From NCBI GenBank assembly GCA_017308235.1, contig JAFKFL010000008.1:1-64000 (forward strand): 64,000 nt of DNA. The letters are read 5' to 3'. This document shows positions 53,655 to 62,337 of the stretch, piece by piece. The notes beneath the pieces were generated by a model that saw only the letters and a list, made by a program, of their open reading frames with translations, ran no database searches and was not told the origin of the DNA. Each line of letters begins with the position of its first letter. Within the stretch, counting starts at the first letter, position 1. Source of the stretch: Alphaproteobacteria bacterium. GTDB lineage: Bacteria > Pseudomonadota > Alphaproteobacteria > Reyranellales > Reyranellaceae. The translations under genes were made by a program, and so were the position numbers.

Positions 53655-54686
53655 TCAGCGGATCGGCGGGGCGTACTGGGCGCCGCCATTCTTCCAAAGC
53701 GCGTTCAGGCCGCGCTCGATCTTGAGCGGTGAGCCCATGCCGACGTTGCGCTCGAAGACCTCGCCGTAGTTCCCGACCTGCTTCACGATATTGTAAACCC
53801 ACTTCTCATCGACGCCGAGCGCCTTGCCCATGCCGGGGGTGACGCCGAGGATGCGCTTGATCGAGGGGTTGTCGCTTTTCAGCATCTCATCGACGTTCTT
53901 CGAGGTGATGCCGTACTCCTCCGCTTCGAGCATGGCGAACTGGGTCCAGCGGACGATGTCGCCGAACTGGTTGTCGCCGTGGCGGAAGGCGGGCGCCAGC
54001 GGCTCCTTGGAGATGATCTCCGGCAGCACGACGAAGTCGTCTGCTGTCTGCGGTGCCGGCACGTTGGACGCGCGGATCGAGTAGAGGCCCGAGGCGTCGG
54101 TTGTGAAGACGTCGCAGCGGCCGGAGAAGAAGGCGGCGCGGATCTGGTCGAGCTGGTTGATCACCACCGGCTTGAAGTTGATCTTGTTGGCGCGGAAGTA
54201 GTCGGCGAGGTTCAGTTCGGTGGTTGTGCCGGGCTGAACGCAGACCGTGGCGCCTTCCAGTTCCTTGGCGCTCTTCACGCCGAGCTTCTTGTTCACCATG
54301 AAACCCTGGCCGTCGTAGTAAGTGACGGCGCCGAAATCGAGGCCGAGCGCGGTATCGCGGGTCAGCGTCCAGGTCGTGTTGCGCGACAGCAGGTCGACTT
54401 CGCCGGATTGCACGGCCGTGAAGCGCTGTTCGGCCGACAGCGGCACATATTTGACCTTTTCCGAATCTCCGAAGATCGTTGCGGCGATGGCGCGGCAGAC
54501 GTCGACATCGATGCCGGTCCATTTGCCCTGGGCATCCGGCGCCGAGAACCCGGCCACGCCGGTGCTGACGCCACAGAGGAGCAGGCCGCGCGCCTTGACG
54601 GCGTCGAGATCCTTGCCCGCCCAGGCGGTGCCCGAGGCGCCAAGCAGCACTACGGTCGCACCAGCTGCGATCAATTTCTTGAGCAT
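53655..54686 (-). CDS. aapJ: General amino-acid ABC transporter binding protein, copy 3 (operon-first)
   Basis: The 343-residue binding protein starts MLKKLIAAGATVVLLGASGT, with cleavage after AWA. It has RNTTWTLTRDTALGLDFGAV and TTELNLADYFRANKINFKPV, and ends AQYAPPIR like copy 1. It lies first in the operon, behind a ~190 bp promoter region. VCVQPGTTTEL here versus VCVAPGTTTEL in copies 1 and 2, and NVPAPQTADDF versus NPPPPLTPDDF, mark it as the outlier of the middle segment. Confidence 0.93.
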   Translation of the reverse strand: MLKKLIAAGATVVLLGASGTAWAGKDLDAVKARGLLLCGVSTGVAGFSAPDAQGKWTGIDVDVCRAIAATIFGDSEKVKYVPLSAEQRFTAVQSGEVDLLSRNTTWTLTRDTALGLDFGAVTYYDGQGFMVNKKLGVKSAKELEGATVCVQPGTTTELNLADYFRANKINFKPVVINQLDQIRAAFFSGRCDVFTTDASGLYSIRASNVPAPQTADDFVVLPEIISKEPLAPAFRHGDNQFGDIVRWTQFAMLEAEEYGITSKNVDEMLKSDNPSIKRILGVTPGMGKALGVDEKWVYNIVKQVGNYGEVFERNVGMGSPLKIERGLNALWKNGGAQYAPPIR

Positions 54687-54873
54687 GTTTCCTGTTCCTA
54701 AAGGTTGTCCCGTCGCCCGGCCGGCAACACCAAAGCCGCGTTCAGGCGAAACGGCGCATTGGTAGGCGATCACCCGACGGCGTGCAATGCCGGCACGCGA
54801 TACAGCCGGCACGCAGGTCGCTACCAACGAGTCAGGGGTGGCCGACTAGAGCGGCCAGATTAGAGTCGCCAGA

Positions 54874-56082
54874 TTAGAGCCGACCGGGGCTGGGGGGAGG
54901 CGTGAAGGGGTTGCGGCTCCAGAAGGAGACGTGCTCGGTCTGGGACTTCTGCGCCAGCGCCGCGTCGCGTACGTCCTGCTGCCATTGGCGGTAGGCCACG
55001 AGGTCGTTGCCGGTCAGTGGTCCGCCGCCCGCGAGATAGTTCTCTGGATCGACGAACCGGCCGTCCACGATCGCCGAGAAGTGGAGATGCGGACCGGTGG
55101 CCCGTCCAGTGGCGCCCACGTAGCCGATCACGTCACCTTTGTGCACTACGGTACCCGGAGCAATGTTCGGCGCGATGCGCGACATGTGGGCGTAGAGCGT
55201 CTCGAAGTGCTGAGAATGGCTGATCTTCACCGTCCGGCCGTAGTTGTAATACCAGTCGGAGTGGTTCACGACGCCGTCGGCCGCGGCATAGATCGGATCG
55301 CCGACATGGCCCTCGTAATCGATGCCGTTGTGGAAGGCGTTGCTGGTGACGCGGCCATAATAACGGCGCGTCCCGAAGGGCGAGGAGATGCGGGCACCCG
55401 GCTTGGGGTCGACCAACGCCGAGCCGCCCAGGCGCTTGCCGTATTCGTCGAACCATCCGCCCGGCTGATCGAGCGGGGCGAACCACCAGTAGGACTGCCG
55501 TGATTTGCCCTCGCCGATGCTGGCATAGACCACGCGCGACGAGCCATCGCCCGTCCGCGCCTGCATCATCTCGACACGCGCCTTGTTCGACGTGAAACCC
55601 GCGAAAGCCTTGGTCAGGTCCTTGAACACCGGCTGGTTGGGGCCGCCCGGCACGGCGTTGAAGGCCGTTGCGGCGTTCTCTGCCCTGACGAAAGTGATCG
55701 TGCCCGGGACGACAGCGCGGGCGGCAGCGCTCGGCGGCAACATCGTCGGGGCGCTCAACGTCCGCTCGGTCTCGGTGCCGGCGACACTCGGCGCGGCTGC
55801 TGCCGGGGCGGTTGCGTTGTTGGCCTTGAAATCGGTCAGCCACTTCTTGTTGAGTTCGTCGGCCTCATGGTCGGTGGCAGAGGCTTGGTTTTTGATTGGG
55901 CTGGCTGTGGGCTTGGCGGTGATCCTGTGTTGGACCTGCTTCTTGGCTTGGGTGGCAACCTGGGCCATCGAGCTGGCCGGTGCCATGACCTGGAGGAGGG
56001 AGACTGTCAGACCTGCGGCCACAATGGCACGCATTGTCCTCCACCGGTCGGCGCGCTTAGCGCGCGTCGTCGTGATCGCCAT
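54874..56082 (-). CDS. M23-family peptidoglycan endopeptidase (secreted)
   Basis: The 402-residue protein has an N-terminal signal (IVAAGLTVSLLQVMAPASSM), a linker and an M23 domain with NAFHNGIDYEGHVGDPIYAA, the zinc-binding HxxxD, and GPHLHFSAIVDG with the HxH. All zinc ligands are present, so it should cleave peptidoglycan cross-links during growth or division. The start at 56082 has gggagagg upstream; upstream in-frame codons look unlike a protein. Confidence 0.92.
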   Translation of the reverse strand: MAITTTRAKRADRWRTMRAIVAAGLTVSLLQVMAPASSMAQVATQAKKQVQHRITAKPTASPIKNQASATDHEADELNKKWLTDFKANNATAPAAAAPSVAGTETERTLSAPTMLPPSAAARAVVPGTITFVRAENAATAFNAVPGGPNQPVFKDLTKAFAGFTSNKARVEMMQARTGDGSSRVVYASIGEGKSRQSYWWFAPLDQPGGWFDEYGKRLGGSALVDPKPGARISSPFGTRRYYGRVTSNAFHNGIDYEGHVGDPIYAAADGVVNHSDWYYNYGRTVKISHSQHFETLYAHMSRIAPNIAPGTVVHKGDVIGYVGATGRATGPHLHFSAIVDGRFVDPENYLAGGGPLTGNDLVAYRQWQQDVRDAALAQKSQTEHVSFWSRNPFTPPPSPGRL

Positions 56083-56281
56083 TAGCCTCTCCCGTTCATT
56101 GATCCGAACTAAAACGCTTGAGGCTATTGGCGATTTTGCCGGCTCCCCTGCCAGCGCCCCCCGCTTTGTCGCCTCGCGGGCGATACTGGCCACGAAAAAA
56201 TCGCAAGTCCAACAAAAAGTTGCAAAAATGCAACACCCATGCGGATCGGCCTAACTAACTGATTTACAAGTTATTTTTCTG

Positions 56282-57742
56282 TTACGTGTGTTTCCGGTCG
56301 CGAAAAAATGTCGTGGGCAGAATGCCGCTCTTCGCCTTTTGGCGCAGAGTCGGGTAGCGCGCGAGGAGCCCTGCAGCCTCTGCCATTTCCTCGACATCGT
56401 TGAACATCGGCACGCCCGCGCCTTCCATTTTGGCGAACCAATCGGCCTTGCCGGGCAGGGTGCCCATCATGCTGTGCATCAGCGGCAGGTTGGCCTTGGG
56501 GGCGAGCTCGGCCAAGCGCTCGATGACCGGACCGGCGTCGACCATGAAGGGTACGACGTGGATCATCAGCACCATGTCATAGGCTTGGGTGGCGTGTGCC
56601 ATGGCGGCTTCGAACGCGAGGCCGAACCGGTCTTCGCGCGCATCCGCCAGGAGGTCGATCGGATTGGCGACGGACGCCTCGCCGGGCAGCTGCTGGCGCA
56701 AGACATCTGCCATCGCCTGGGGCAACGGGGTGAGGTCGAGCCCTTCGAGCACGGCGCGGTCGCCGCAGATCACGCCGGGACCGCCCGAGTTGGACAGGAT
56801 AAGCGCGCGCGGTCCCAGGCCTTGCGGGAAGCGGCCGAAAGCCTTGGCGGCGATGAGCAGGCGGCGCAGGCTCTCGACCCGCACGATCCCGCAGGAGGTA
56901 CAGAAGGCCTCGATCGCCGCCTCGTCGTTGGTGACGGCGCCGGTGTGGGCGGCAGCGGCCTGGCCGCCGATCCCGGTCCGTCCGCCGAACAGGGCGATCA
57001 CCGGCTTGATGGCGGCGACCTTGCGCGCCACGGCGCGGAAGCGCTCGTGGTCCTCGATCGATTCGACATAGAGCAAGGCGGCGCCGATCTCGGGCCGCTC
57101 ACCCAGCCAGGCGAGGTAGTCCTCGACACCGAGATGCACGGCGTTGCCCACCGATACAACGCTGGTGAGCGGCAGGCCGCGCGCATTGGCCTTGTCGATG
57201 AACTCTTCCGCCAGCGCGCCGGACTGCGAGATGAAGGCAAGCCCGTTCGTCGCGCCCTTGGCGGAACCCGGAGGCAGGTCGCGCAGGAAAGTCGCGGCAA
57301 ACCGCCAGGTTGGATCGAGGTGCAAGATGCCCGCGCAATTGGGGCCGGCAATCGTGAGGCCACGCTCGGCCGCGAGCTTCAGCAGCGCCTCGTTGCGCGC
57401 GACGCCCGAGGGGCCGGCCTCGGCGAAGCCGCCCGGCAGAATCAGAAGATTGCGGATGCCGCGGTCTGCGGCTTCGGCTGCAGCCTCGACGATGGCGTCA
57501 GGCCGGATCACGATCACCGCAAGGTCGACGGGCGGGTCGATGGCCGCAATCGAGGTGACCGCTTCGTAACCGAAGATCGTGCCTCCCTTGGGATTGACCG
57601 GCACGACGCGTCCGCCATAACCGGCCAGGCGCAGCATCTGCATGACGGCGCCGCCCGAAGAGGTCGCCCGTTCTCCGGCACCGACGACGGCGATGCTGCG
57701 TGGGGCGAAGAAGGGCGAGAGATCGCGGGTTGGTGCGGACAT
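56282..57742 (-). CDS. CoA-binding/acetate-CoA-ligase-like protein (alpha-type)
   Basis: The 486-residue protein has a CoA-binding Rossmann domain (SIAVVGAGERATSSGGAVMQ, VVPVNPKGG) and two succinyl-CoA-ligase-like domains (GLAFISQSGALAEEFIDKAN, GGQAAAAHTGAVTNDEAAIE). The His in AAHTG matches the phospho-His region of ADP-forming acyl-CoA synthetases. The ATP-grasp beta half is absent, so it needs a partner or acts without ATP. The gene is divergent from pirin by 38 bp. Acyl substrate unknown. Confidence 0.84.
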   Translation of the reverse strand: MSAPTRDLSPFFAPRSIAVVGAGERATSSGGAVMQMLRLAGYGGRVVPVNPKGGTIFGYEAVTSIAAIDPPVDLAVIVIRPDAIVEAAAEAADRGIRNLLILPGGFAEAGPSGVARNEALLKLAAERGLTIAGPNCAGILHLDPTWRFAATFLRDLPPGSAKGATNGLAFISQSGALAEEFIDKANARGLPLTSVVSVGNAVHLGVEDYLAWLGERPEIGAALLYVESIEDHERFRAVARKVAAIKPVIALFGGRTGIGGQAAAAHTGAVTNDEAAIEAFCTSCGIVRVESLRRLLIAAKAFGRFPQGLGPRALILSNSGGPGVICGDRAVLEGLDLTPLPQAMADVLRQQLPGEASVANPIDLLADAREDRFGLAFEAAMAHATQAYDMVLMIHVVPFMVDAGPVIERLAELAPKANLPLMHSMMGTLPGKADWFAKMEGAGVPMFNDVEEMAEAAGLLARYPTLRQKAKSGILPTTFFRDRKHT

Positions 57743-57780
57743 GGCGCGTCGTTGCAGCACAGGCGGAAGGAGAGAACAAG

Positions 57781-58662
57781 ATGGCCGATCCGATCGAGCT
57801 TCTGATCCAGGGCCGCGCCCATGAGCTGGCGCCGGGCTTTGCCGTGCGCCGCGTCCTGCCGAGCGTGAAGCGCCGCACCGTCGGGCCCTTCATCTTTCTC
57901 GACCACTTCGGGCCGCTTGTCGTGCCGCCGGGCGGCGACGGGATGGAGGTGCGGCCGCATCCGCACATCGGTCTCGCCACGGTCACCTACCTGTTCGAGG
58001 GCGGCATCTTCCATCGCGACAGCCTGGGCTATGCTCAGGCGATCCGCCCGGGCGACGTCAACTGGATGACCGCCGGCAGCGGCATCGCCCACAGCGAGCG
58101 CACCGAGCCGGAGATGCGCCAAAGCGGCTTTCGCATGCACGGCGTCCAGACCTGGGTGGCGCTACCCCAGGCACACGAGGAAGCGCCGCCGACGTTCGAG
58201 CATGTGGCGGCGTCCCGGCTGCCGGCCTGGCAGGAAGGCGGCACGTCGCTGCGCCTGATCGTGGGCACTTACGCCGGGCGTACGGCACCGACGACCCATT
58301 TCTCGCCGATCTTCTATGTCGCCGCCGAGATGCCGGCGGCTGCCAAGATCGCCGTGACGCCCGACTATGCCGAACGCGGCATCTATATCGCGGCAGGCAC
58401 GGCAACGATCGGCGATCGCCAGCTCGGCGTCGGCGATCTCGCCGTGTTGGCGGCCGGAGCCGCCGTCGATCTGGTCGCCGGTACCGACGGCGCCAAGCTG
58501 ATGCTGCTGGGTGGCGCCGCGCTCGACGGTCCACGCCACATCTGGTGGAACTTCGTCTCCTCCTCGAAGGAGCGCATCGAGCGCGCCAAGGCCGACTGGA
58601 AGGAAGGCCGCTTCGCCAAGGTGCCGGGCGACCCCGAATTCATCCCGCTGCCGGAGCGCTAG
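57781..58662 (+). CDS. Pirin-family protein
   Basis: The 293-residue bicupin has the pirin N-terminal signature: VGPFIFLDHFGPLVVPPGGD, EVRPHPHIGLATVTYLFEGG, with metal-binding HPHIG, and later GSGIAHSERTEPEM. Bacterial pirins have quercetinase or regulatory activity. The ATG at 57781 has gaaggagag upstream. The LRR-protein gene follows 2 bp after its stop. Confidence 0.9.
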   Translation: MADPIELLIQGRAHELAPGFAVRRVLPSVKRRTVGPFIFLDHFGPLVVPPGGDGMEVRPHPHIGLATVTYLFEGGIFHRDSLGYAQAIRPGDVNWMTAGSGIAHSERTEPEMRQSGFRMHGVQTWVALPQAHEEAPPTFEHVAASRLPAWQEGGTSLRLIVGTYAGRTAPTTHFSPIFYVAAEMPAAAKIAVTPDYAERGIYIAAGTATIGDRQLGVGDLAVLAAGAAVDLVAGTDGAKLMLLGGAALDGPRHIWWNFVSSSKERIERAKADWKEGRFAKVPGDPEFIPLPER

Positions 58663-58664
58663 GC

Positions 58665-59324
58665 GTGACGAGTGCGGAGCGGCATCTCTCGCTTTGGAAG
58701 CATGGGCTGGCGGTCGTGCCCGATGGCGTGTGGGATCGGACTGACCTGGAGACCCTTGTCCTGGCGGACAATGGGCTGACCGAGGTTTCCGAACGCATCG
58801 GCGACCTGCGCAACCTCCGCATGCTCGATCTGGGCCACAACAAGCTCCGCCAGATCCCGCCAAGCTTGGGCCAGCTCGAGCAGCTACGCGACTTTCTTTA
58901 CCTGCACGACAATGAGCTTTCGACGCTGCCGCCCTCGCTCGGCCGCCTCACTCGCCTGCGTTACCTGAATATCAGCGAGAATGACTTCGACACTTTACCC
59001 GAGGCCGTTACCGGGATGACGGGCCTGCTCGAGTTGCGGGCCACGGACAATCGCCTGACGGGTCTTCCGGCGTCGATCTCGCGCCTCACGGCGTTGCGCG
59101 AGCTTCATCTGCGGAACAATCGGCTCGTGTCATTGCCCGACGTCATCGTTTCGTTGGCCGAGCTTCGGCAAATAGACCTCAGGGGCAATCCGATCATTCA
59201 GCTGCCCGAAAGCCTCCGGAAGCTGCCCCGCCTGGAGAAGCTCGATCTTCGCTGGGTAACCACGTTCAGTCCGCCGGCGTGGTTTGCCGAACTCGAAGAT
59301 CGAGGCTGCGCCATCTACCTCTAA
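58665..59324 (+). CDS. Leucine-rich repeat protein
   Basis: The 219-residue protein starts at a GTG 2 bp after pirin. Residues ~20-205 consist of about eight 23-residue LRRs (LRMLDLGHNKLRQIPPSLGQ, LRYLNISENDFDTLPEAVTG, LRELHLRNNRLVSLPDVIVS, LRQIDLRGNPIIQLPESL). There is no signal peptide, kinase, or GTPase domain. It matches the short LRR proteins often found in alphaproteobacteria with protein-interaction roles; the partner is unknown. Confidence 0.88.
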   Translation: MTSAERHLSLWKHGLAVVPDGVWDRTDLETLVLADNGLTEVSERIGDLRNLRMLDLGHNKLRQIPPSLGQLEQLRDFLYLHDNELSTLPPSLGRLTRLRYLNISENDFDTLPEAVTGMTGLLELRATDNRLTGLPASISRLTALRELHLRNNRLVSLPDVIVSLAELRQIDLRGNPIIQLPESLRKLPRLEKLDLRWVTTFSPPAWFAELEDRGCAIYL

Positions 59325-59343
59325 AGGGGACTTTGCGAGGCAA

Positions 59344-60684
59344 TTAACTCGGGCAGATATAGCCTTCGCCGCTGGGATTCTTGAAGCAGCCGACCGATTG
59401 CGGCATCACGTGCTTGGGAATCCACAGCACGACGCTCGGCGCGAAGATCGTGAACACGATCGTGGCCAGAAACACGACATAGATCGGCAGCGCAGCTTTC
59501 AGCGCCCTGGAGAAGGCGACGCCCACGAACTTCGAGGCCATCAGCAGCACCAGGCCGTAGGGCGGCGTGATGAGACCGAAGGCTAGGGTGACGATCAGCA
59601 CCACGCCCATGTGCACGGGATTGATGCTGCCTGCCTCGGTGAGCGAATTCACGAGCGGCATGAAGATGATGATGGTCGGCACCGGCTCGATGAAGTCGCC
59701 GATGATGGTGAAGAGCAGCACCAGCAGCAGCATGATCAGATGCGGATCGTTGCCAGCGAGGGATGTGATGGCGTCGGAGATCACGATCGCGCCGCGCAAG
59801 TAGGCCAACATCCAGCCGAAAGCCGTCGCCGCGGCGATGGTGATCAGGGGCAAGGAATAGATCAGGCCGGCATAGCAGAAGTCGCGCGGCAGATTGGTGA
59901 TGTGCTTGCGGTTCAGGAGCGGGATCACCACCAGCAGGATCCAGCACACGGCCACGACGCCCGCTTCCGTCGGCGTGAACCATCCGGTCAGGATGCCGCC
60001 CAACAGGATCACGGGGATCATGAGCGGCAGCGCCGATTCCTTGGCAGCCTCTGCAACCTGGCTGAAGCCTGCGCGCTTGCGTTGTGTACCGACGGGCCCG
60101 AAGAAATAGCAAAAGATCATCAGGCCAATGCCGATCATGAAGCCCGGAACGAAGCCCGCCATGAAGAGGCCGGCGATCGAGACGTTGCCGACCGCGCCGT
60201 AGACGACGGCAGTGATCGAAGGCGGCACCAGGGCTGCGATGGTCGAGGCGGCGGCGATGATGGCCGCGATAAACGGGGGATCGTAACCCTCGCGGCGCAT
60301 TGAGACGCCCAATGTACGGCTCATGACCGCGACGTCCGCGGTGGTCGATCCCGACATCTCGGAGAAGAACATGCTGAACACGGCCACGACCTGGCTGAGA
60401 CCGCCCTTCACGTGGCCGACCAGCGCCAGCGACAACCTGATCACGCGCTGCACGACATTGGCCGAGCTCATCAGCTCGCCGACCAGCAGGAAGAAGGGGA
60501 TCGCGAGCAGCGCTTCGGAGTCTACGCCGTCGAACATCTTCTGCACGATGGCGGCGAAGGTGACGTCGGTGAAGGCGGCGCCGATTATCACGCCGGCGGT
60601 GAGCGAGAAAGCGACCGGCACGCCCATATAGCCAAAGAACAGGAACAGGAACGTCATGATGCCGAGGATGATGGCGGGGTTCAT
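59344..60684 (-). CDS. dctM: TRAP transporter large permease (DctM type)
   Basis: The 446-residue membrane protein has about 12-13 hydrophobic helices with SEALLAIPFFLLVGELMSSA, FSMFFSEMSGSTTADVAVMS and PVILLGGILTGWFTPTEAGV, all DctM marks. It imports the ligand presented by the DctP protein using the sodium gradient. The start overlaps the DctQ stop by 4 bp. The C-terminal tail is slightly extended (CFKNPSGEGYICPS). Confidence 0.93.
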   Translation of the reverse strand: MNPAIILGIMTFLFLFFGYMGVPVAFSLTAGVIIGAAFTDVTFAAIVQKMFDGVDSEALLAIPFFLLVGELMSSANVVQRVIRLSLALVGHVKGGLSQVVAVFSMFFSEMSGSTTADVAVMSRTLGVSMRREGYDPPFIAAIIAAASTIAALVPPSITAVVYGAVGNVSIAGLFMAGFVPGFMIGIGLMIFCYFFGPVGTQRKRAGFSQVAEAAKESALPLMIPVILLGGILTGWFTPTEAGVVAVCWILLVVIPLLNRKHITNLPRDFCYAGLIYSLPLITIAAATAFGWMLAYLRGAIVISDAITSLAGNDPHLIMLLLVLLFTIIGDFIEPVPTIIIFMPLVNSLTEAGSINPVHMGVVLIVTLAFGLITPPYGLVLLMASKFVGVAFSRALKAALPIYVVFLATIVFTIFAPSVVLWIPKHVMPQSVGCFKNPSGEGYICPS

Positions 60685-61238
60685 GACCCATTCAGTCCTG
60701 TGCCCGTCTTCTCGTCCTCGACTGGCTCCTCGAAGCCGTTTTTCCAGCCATTGACGAGCTGCTCGACCGAGAAGAGCGCGATCAGCGCACCGCTTATCGG
60801 GATCGCCGCATAGAGGGAGGCGATCGGTGTCATCGACGGCATGCGGAAGCTCGAAAAGCCGCGCAGGAAATTGAGGTAGCCATACCAGGCGAGGAAGAGG
60901 CCGACGCCGAACACGACCAGCCGGATCGCCACCTCGATCGCGAGCCGCGGACGCCCAGTGAGCGAATCACCCACTGCCGCGAGATAGAGATGATCATTGC
61001 GTCGTGTCGCCACGGCTGCGCCGATGAAGACACCATAGATGAAGAAGGTCGAAGTGACTTCCTGCAGCCAGAGCCACGGCGCGCCGATCGTGCGTGTGAC
61101 GATGTCGAGCACGACCGAGAGGCTGAAAGCGGCGAGCGTGATGCCGCACAACACCATCAGGATCGCTTCAAGACGGTCGAGCGCTCGCCATTTCAGCTTC
61201 TGTTGCCGCGGGAGGACCAGCGCACGCTCATGATCCAT
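60681..61238 (-). CDS. dctQ: TRAP transporter small permease (DctQ type)
   Basis: The 185-residue protein has four hydrophobic segments with LEAILMVLCGITLAAFSLSV, RTIGAPWLWLQEVTSTFFIY and GAAVATRRNDHLYLAAVGDS. It is the small partner of DctM. The ATG overlaps the dctP stop codon (TGATG). Confidence 0.9.
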   Translation of the reverse strand: MDHERALVLPRQQKLKWRALDRLEAILMVLCGITLAAFSLSVVLDIVTRTIGAPWLWLQEVTSTFFIYGVFIGAAVATRRNDHLYLAAVGDSLTGRPRLAIEVAIRLVVFGVGLFLAWYGYLNFLRGFSSFRMPSMTPIASLYAAIPISGALIALFSVEQLVNGWKNGFEEPVEDEKTGTGLNGS

Positions 61239-62242
61239 CACTGAATCGCGCTGATCAGGTGCTGGATCTCCTCGGCATGCGGGCCGAGGTCGTGGGACAT
61301 CTTCTCGAGATAAGGTTTGGCGACCGCGATGAAGCCTGACTTGTCGACATCGACGATCTTCACACCAATGCTCTTGAGCTTGGTTGCCGATTGATGCTCG
61401 AGCTCGAGCGCACGAGCCGGCTGGGTTTTGTTCACCTCGTCGGCTGCCGCCTGGACCCAACCCTTCTGTTCCGCGCTGAGGCTGGACCAGAGCTTGTCGC
61501 TCACCCAGATGAGGCTGTTGTTCGCCTCGTGCTCGCTCATCGAAAGGATGGGCGCCACCTCGTAGTGCTTGTTCACAAGATAAACGTTCACGCCGTTTTC
61601 GGCCGCGTCCACCACGCCGGTCTGCAGGGACGTGTAGACGTTACCGAACGGCATATGCACGGTCTGGGCGCCATAGGCGGGGAACATCGTGTCCTCCGTA
61701 GGCGTGGCCTGGACGCGTACCTTGACGCCCTTGATGTCTTCGATCTTGCGGATCTCGCGCTTGCTGTAGAGGCTGCGAAGACCGAGCGTGGCAAGGCCGA
61801 TTACATGGCTGCCCTTGACCGTCTCTTCGATCATGTCGCGGACGGCTTTGACGACGGCAGCATCGGCCATCGCTTTCTTGAGGTGGTCCTCCGAGCGGAA
61901 CAGGAAGTGCAGCGACATCACTCCCGACTCCGGCGCCACGGTCGCGGCATTGGCGGACGACGAGATGCAGAACTCAATGTCGCCCGCTTTCACGAGCTGC
62001 AGTACCTGTGGCTCCTGGCCGAGTTGCGCACCGGGATACTGATCAATCAGCATCGTACCCTTGCTGAGCTCCTTGAGCTTGCTCTCGAACAAGTCGCCCA
62101 CGATGCCGTACCCCGTGTTCTTCGGCTGGTCATAGGCGAATTTGTAGTGATGGGTTTGTGCGGTTGCGGCCGTGGCGGCGAAGATTAGGCTCACGCCGAA
62201 GACGATCGCCGCCGAAACGCCGCCCAAGCGGACACTGGTCAT
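61238..62242 (-). CDS. dctP: TRAP transporter substrate-binding protein (DctP type)
   Basis: The 334-residue protein has a signal peptide (AIVFGVSLIFAATAATAQT), then the DctP fold with FESKLKELSKGTMLIDQYPG, VRVQATPTEDTMFPAYGAQT including the conserved Arg that binds carboxylates, and GNVYTSLQTGVVDAAENGVN. It presents a carboxylate ligand to DctQM. The operon order is P, Q, M. Start at 62242. Confidence 0.93.
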   Translation of the reverse strand: MTSVRLGGVSAAIVFGVSLIFAATAATAQTHHYKFAYDQPKNTGYGIVGDLFESKLKELSKGTMLIDQYPGAQLGQEPQVLQLVKAGDIEFCISSSANAATVAPESGVMSLHFLFRSEDHLKKAMADAAVVKAVRDMIEETVKGSHVIGLATLGLRSLYSKREIRKIEDIKGVKVRVQATPTEDTMFPAYGAQTVHMPFGNVYTSLQTGVVDAAENGVNVYLVNKHYEVAPILSMSEHEANNSLIWVSDKLWSSLSAEQKGWVQAAADEVNKTQPARALELEHQSATKLKSIGVKIVDVDKSGFIAVAKPYLEKMSHDLGPHAEEIQHLISAIQ

Positions 62243-62337
62243 GGTGTTTTCCCTCCCTCGTCGGCTGCCTGTGCCGGCAGCTCTGTTGAGGGAAGGTTGG
62301 CACTTCGCGCAGTGGACGACAACTGAAAGGAACGCGC

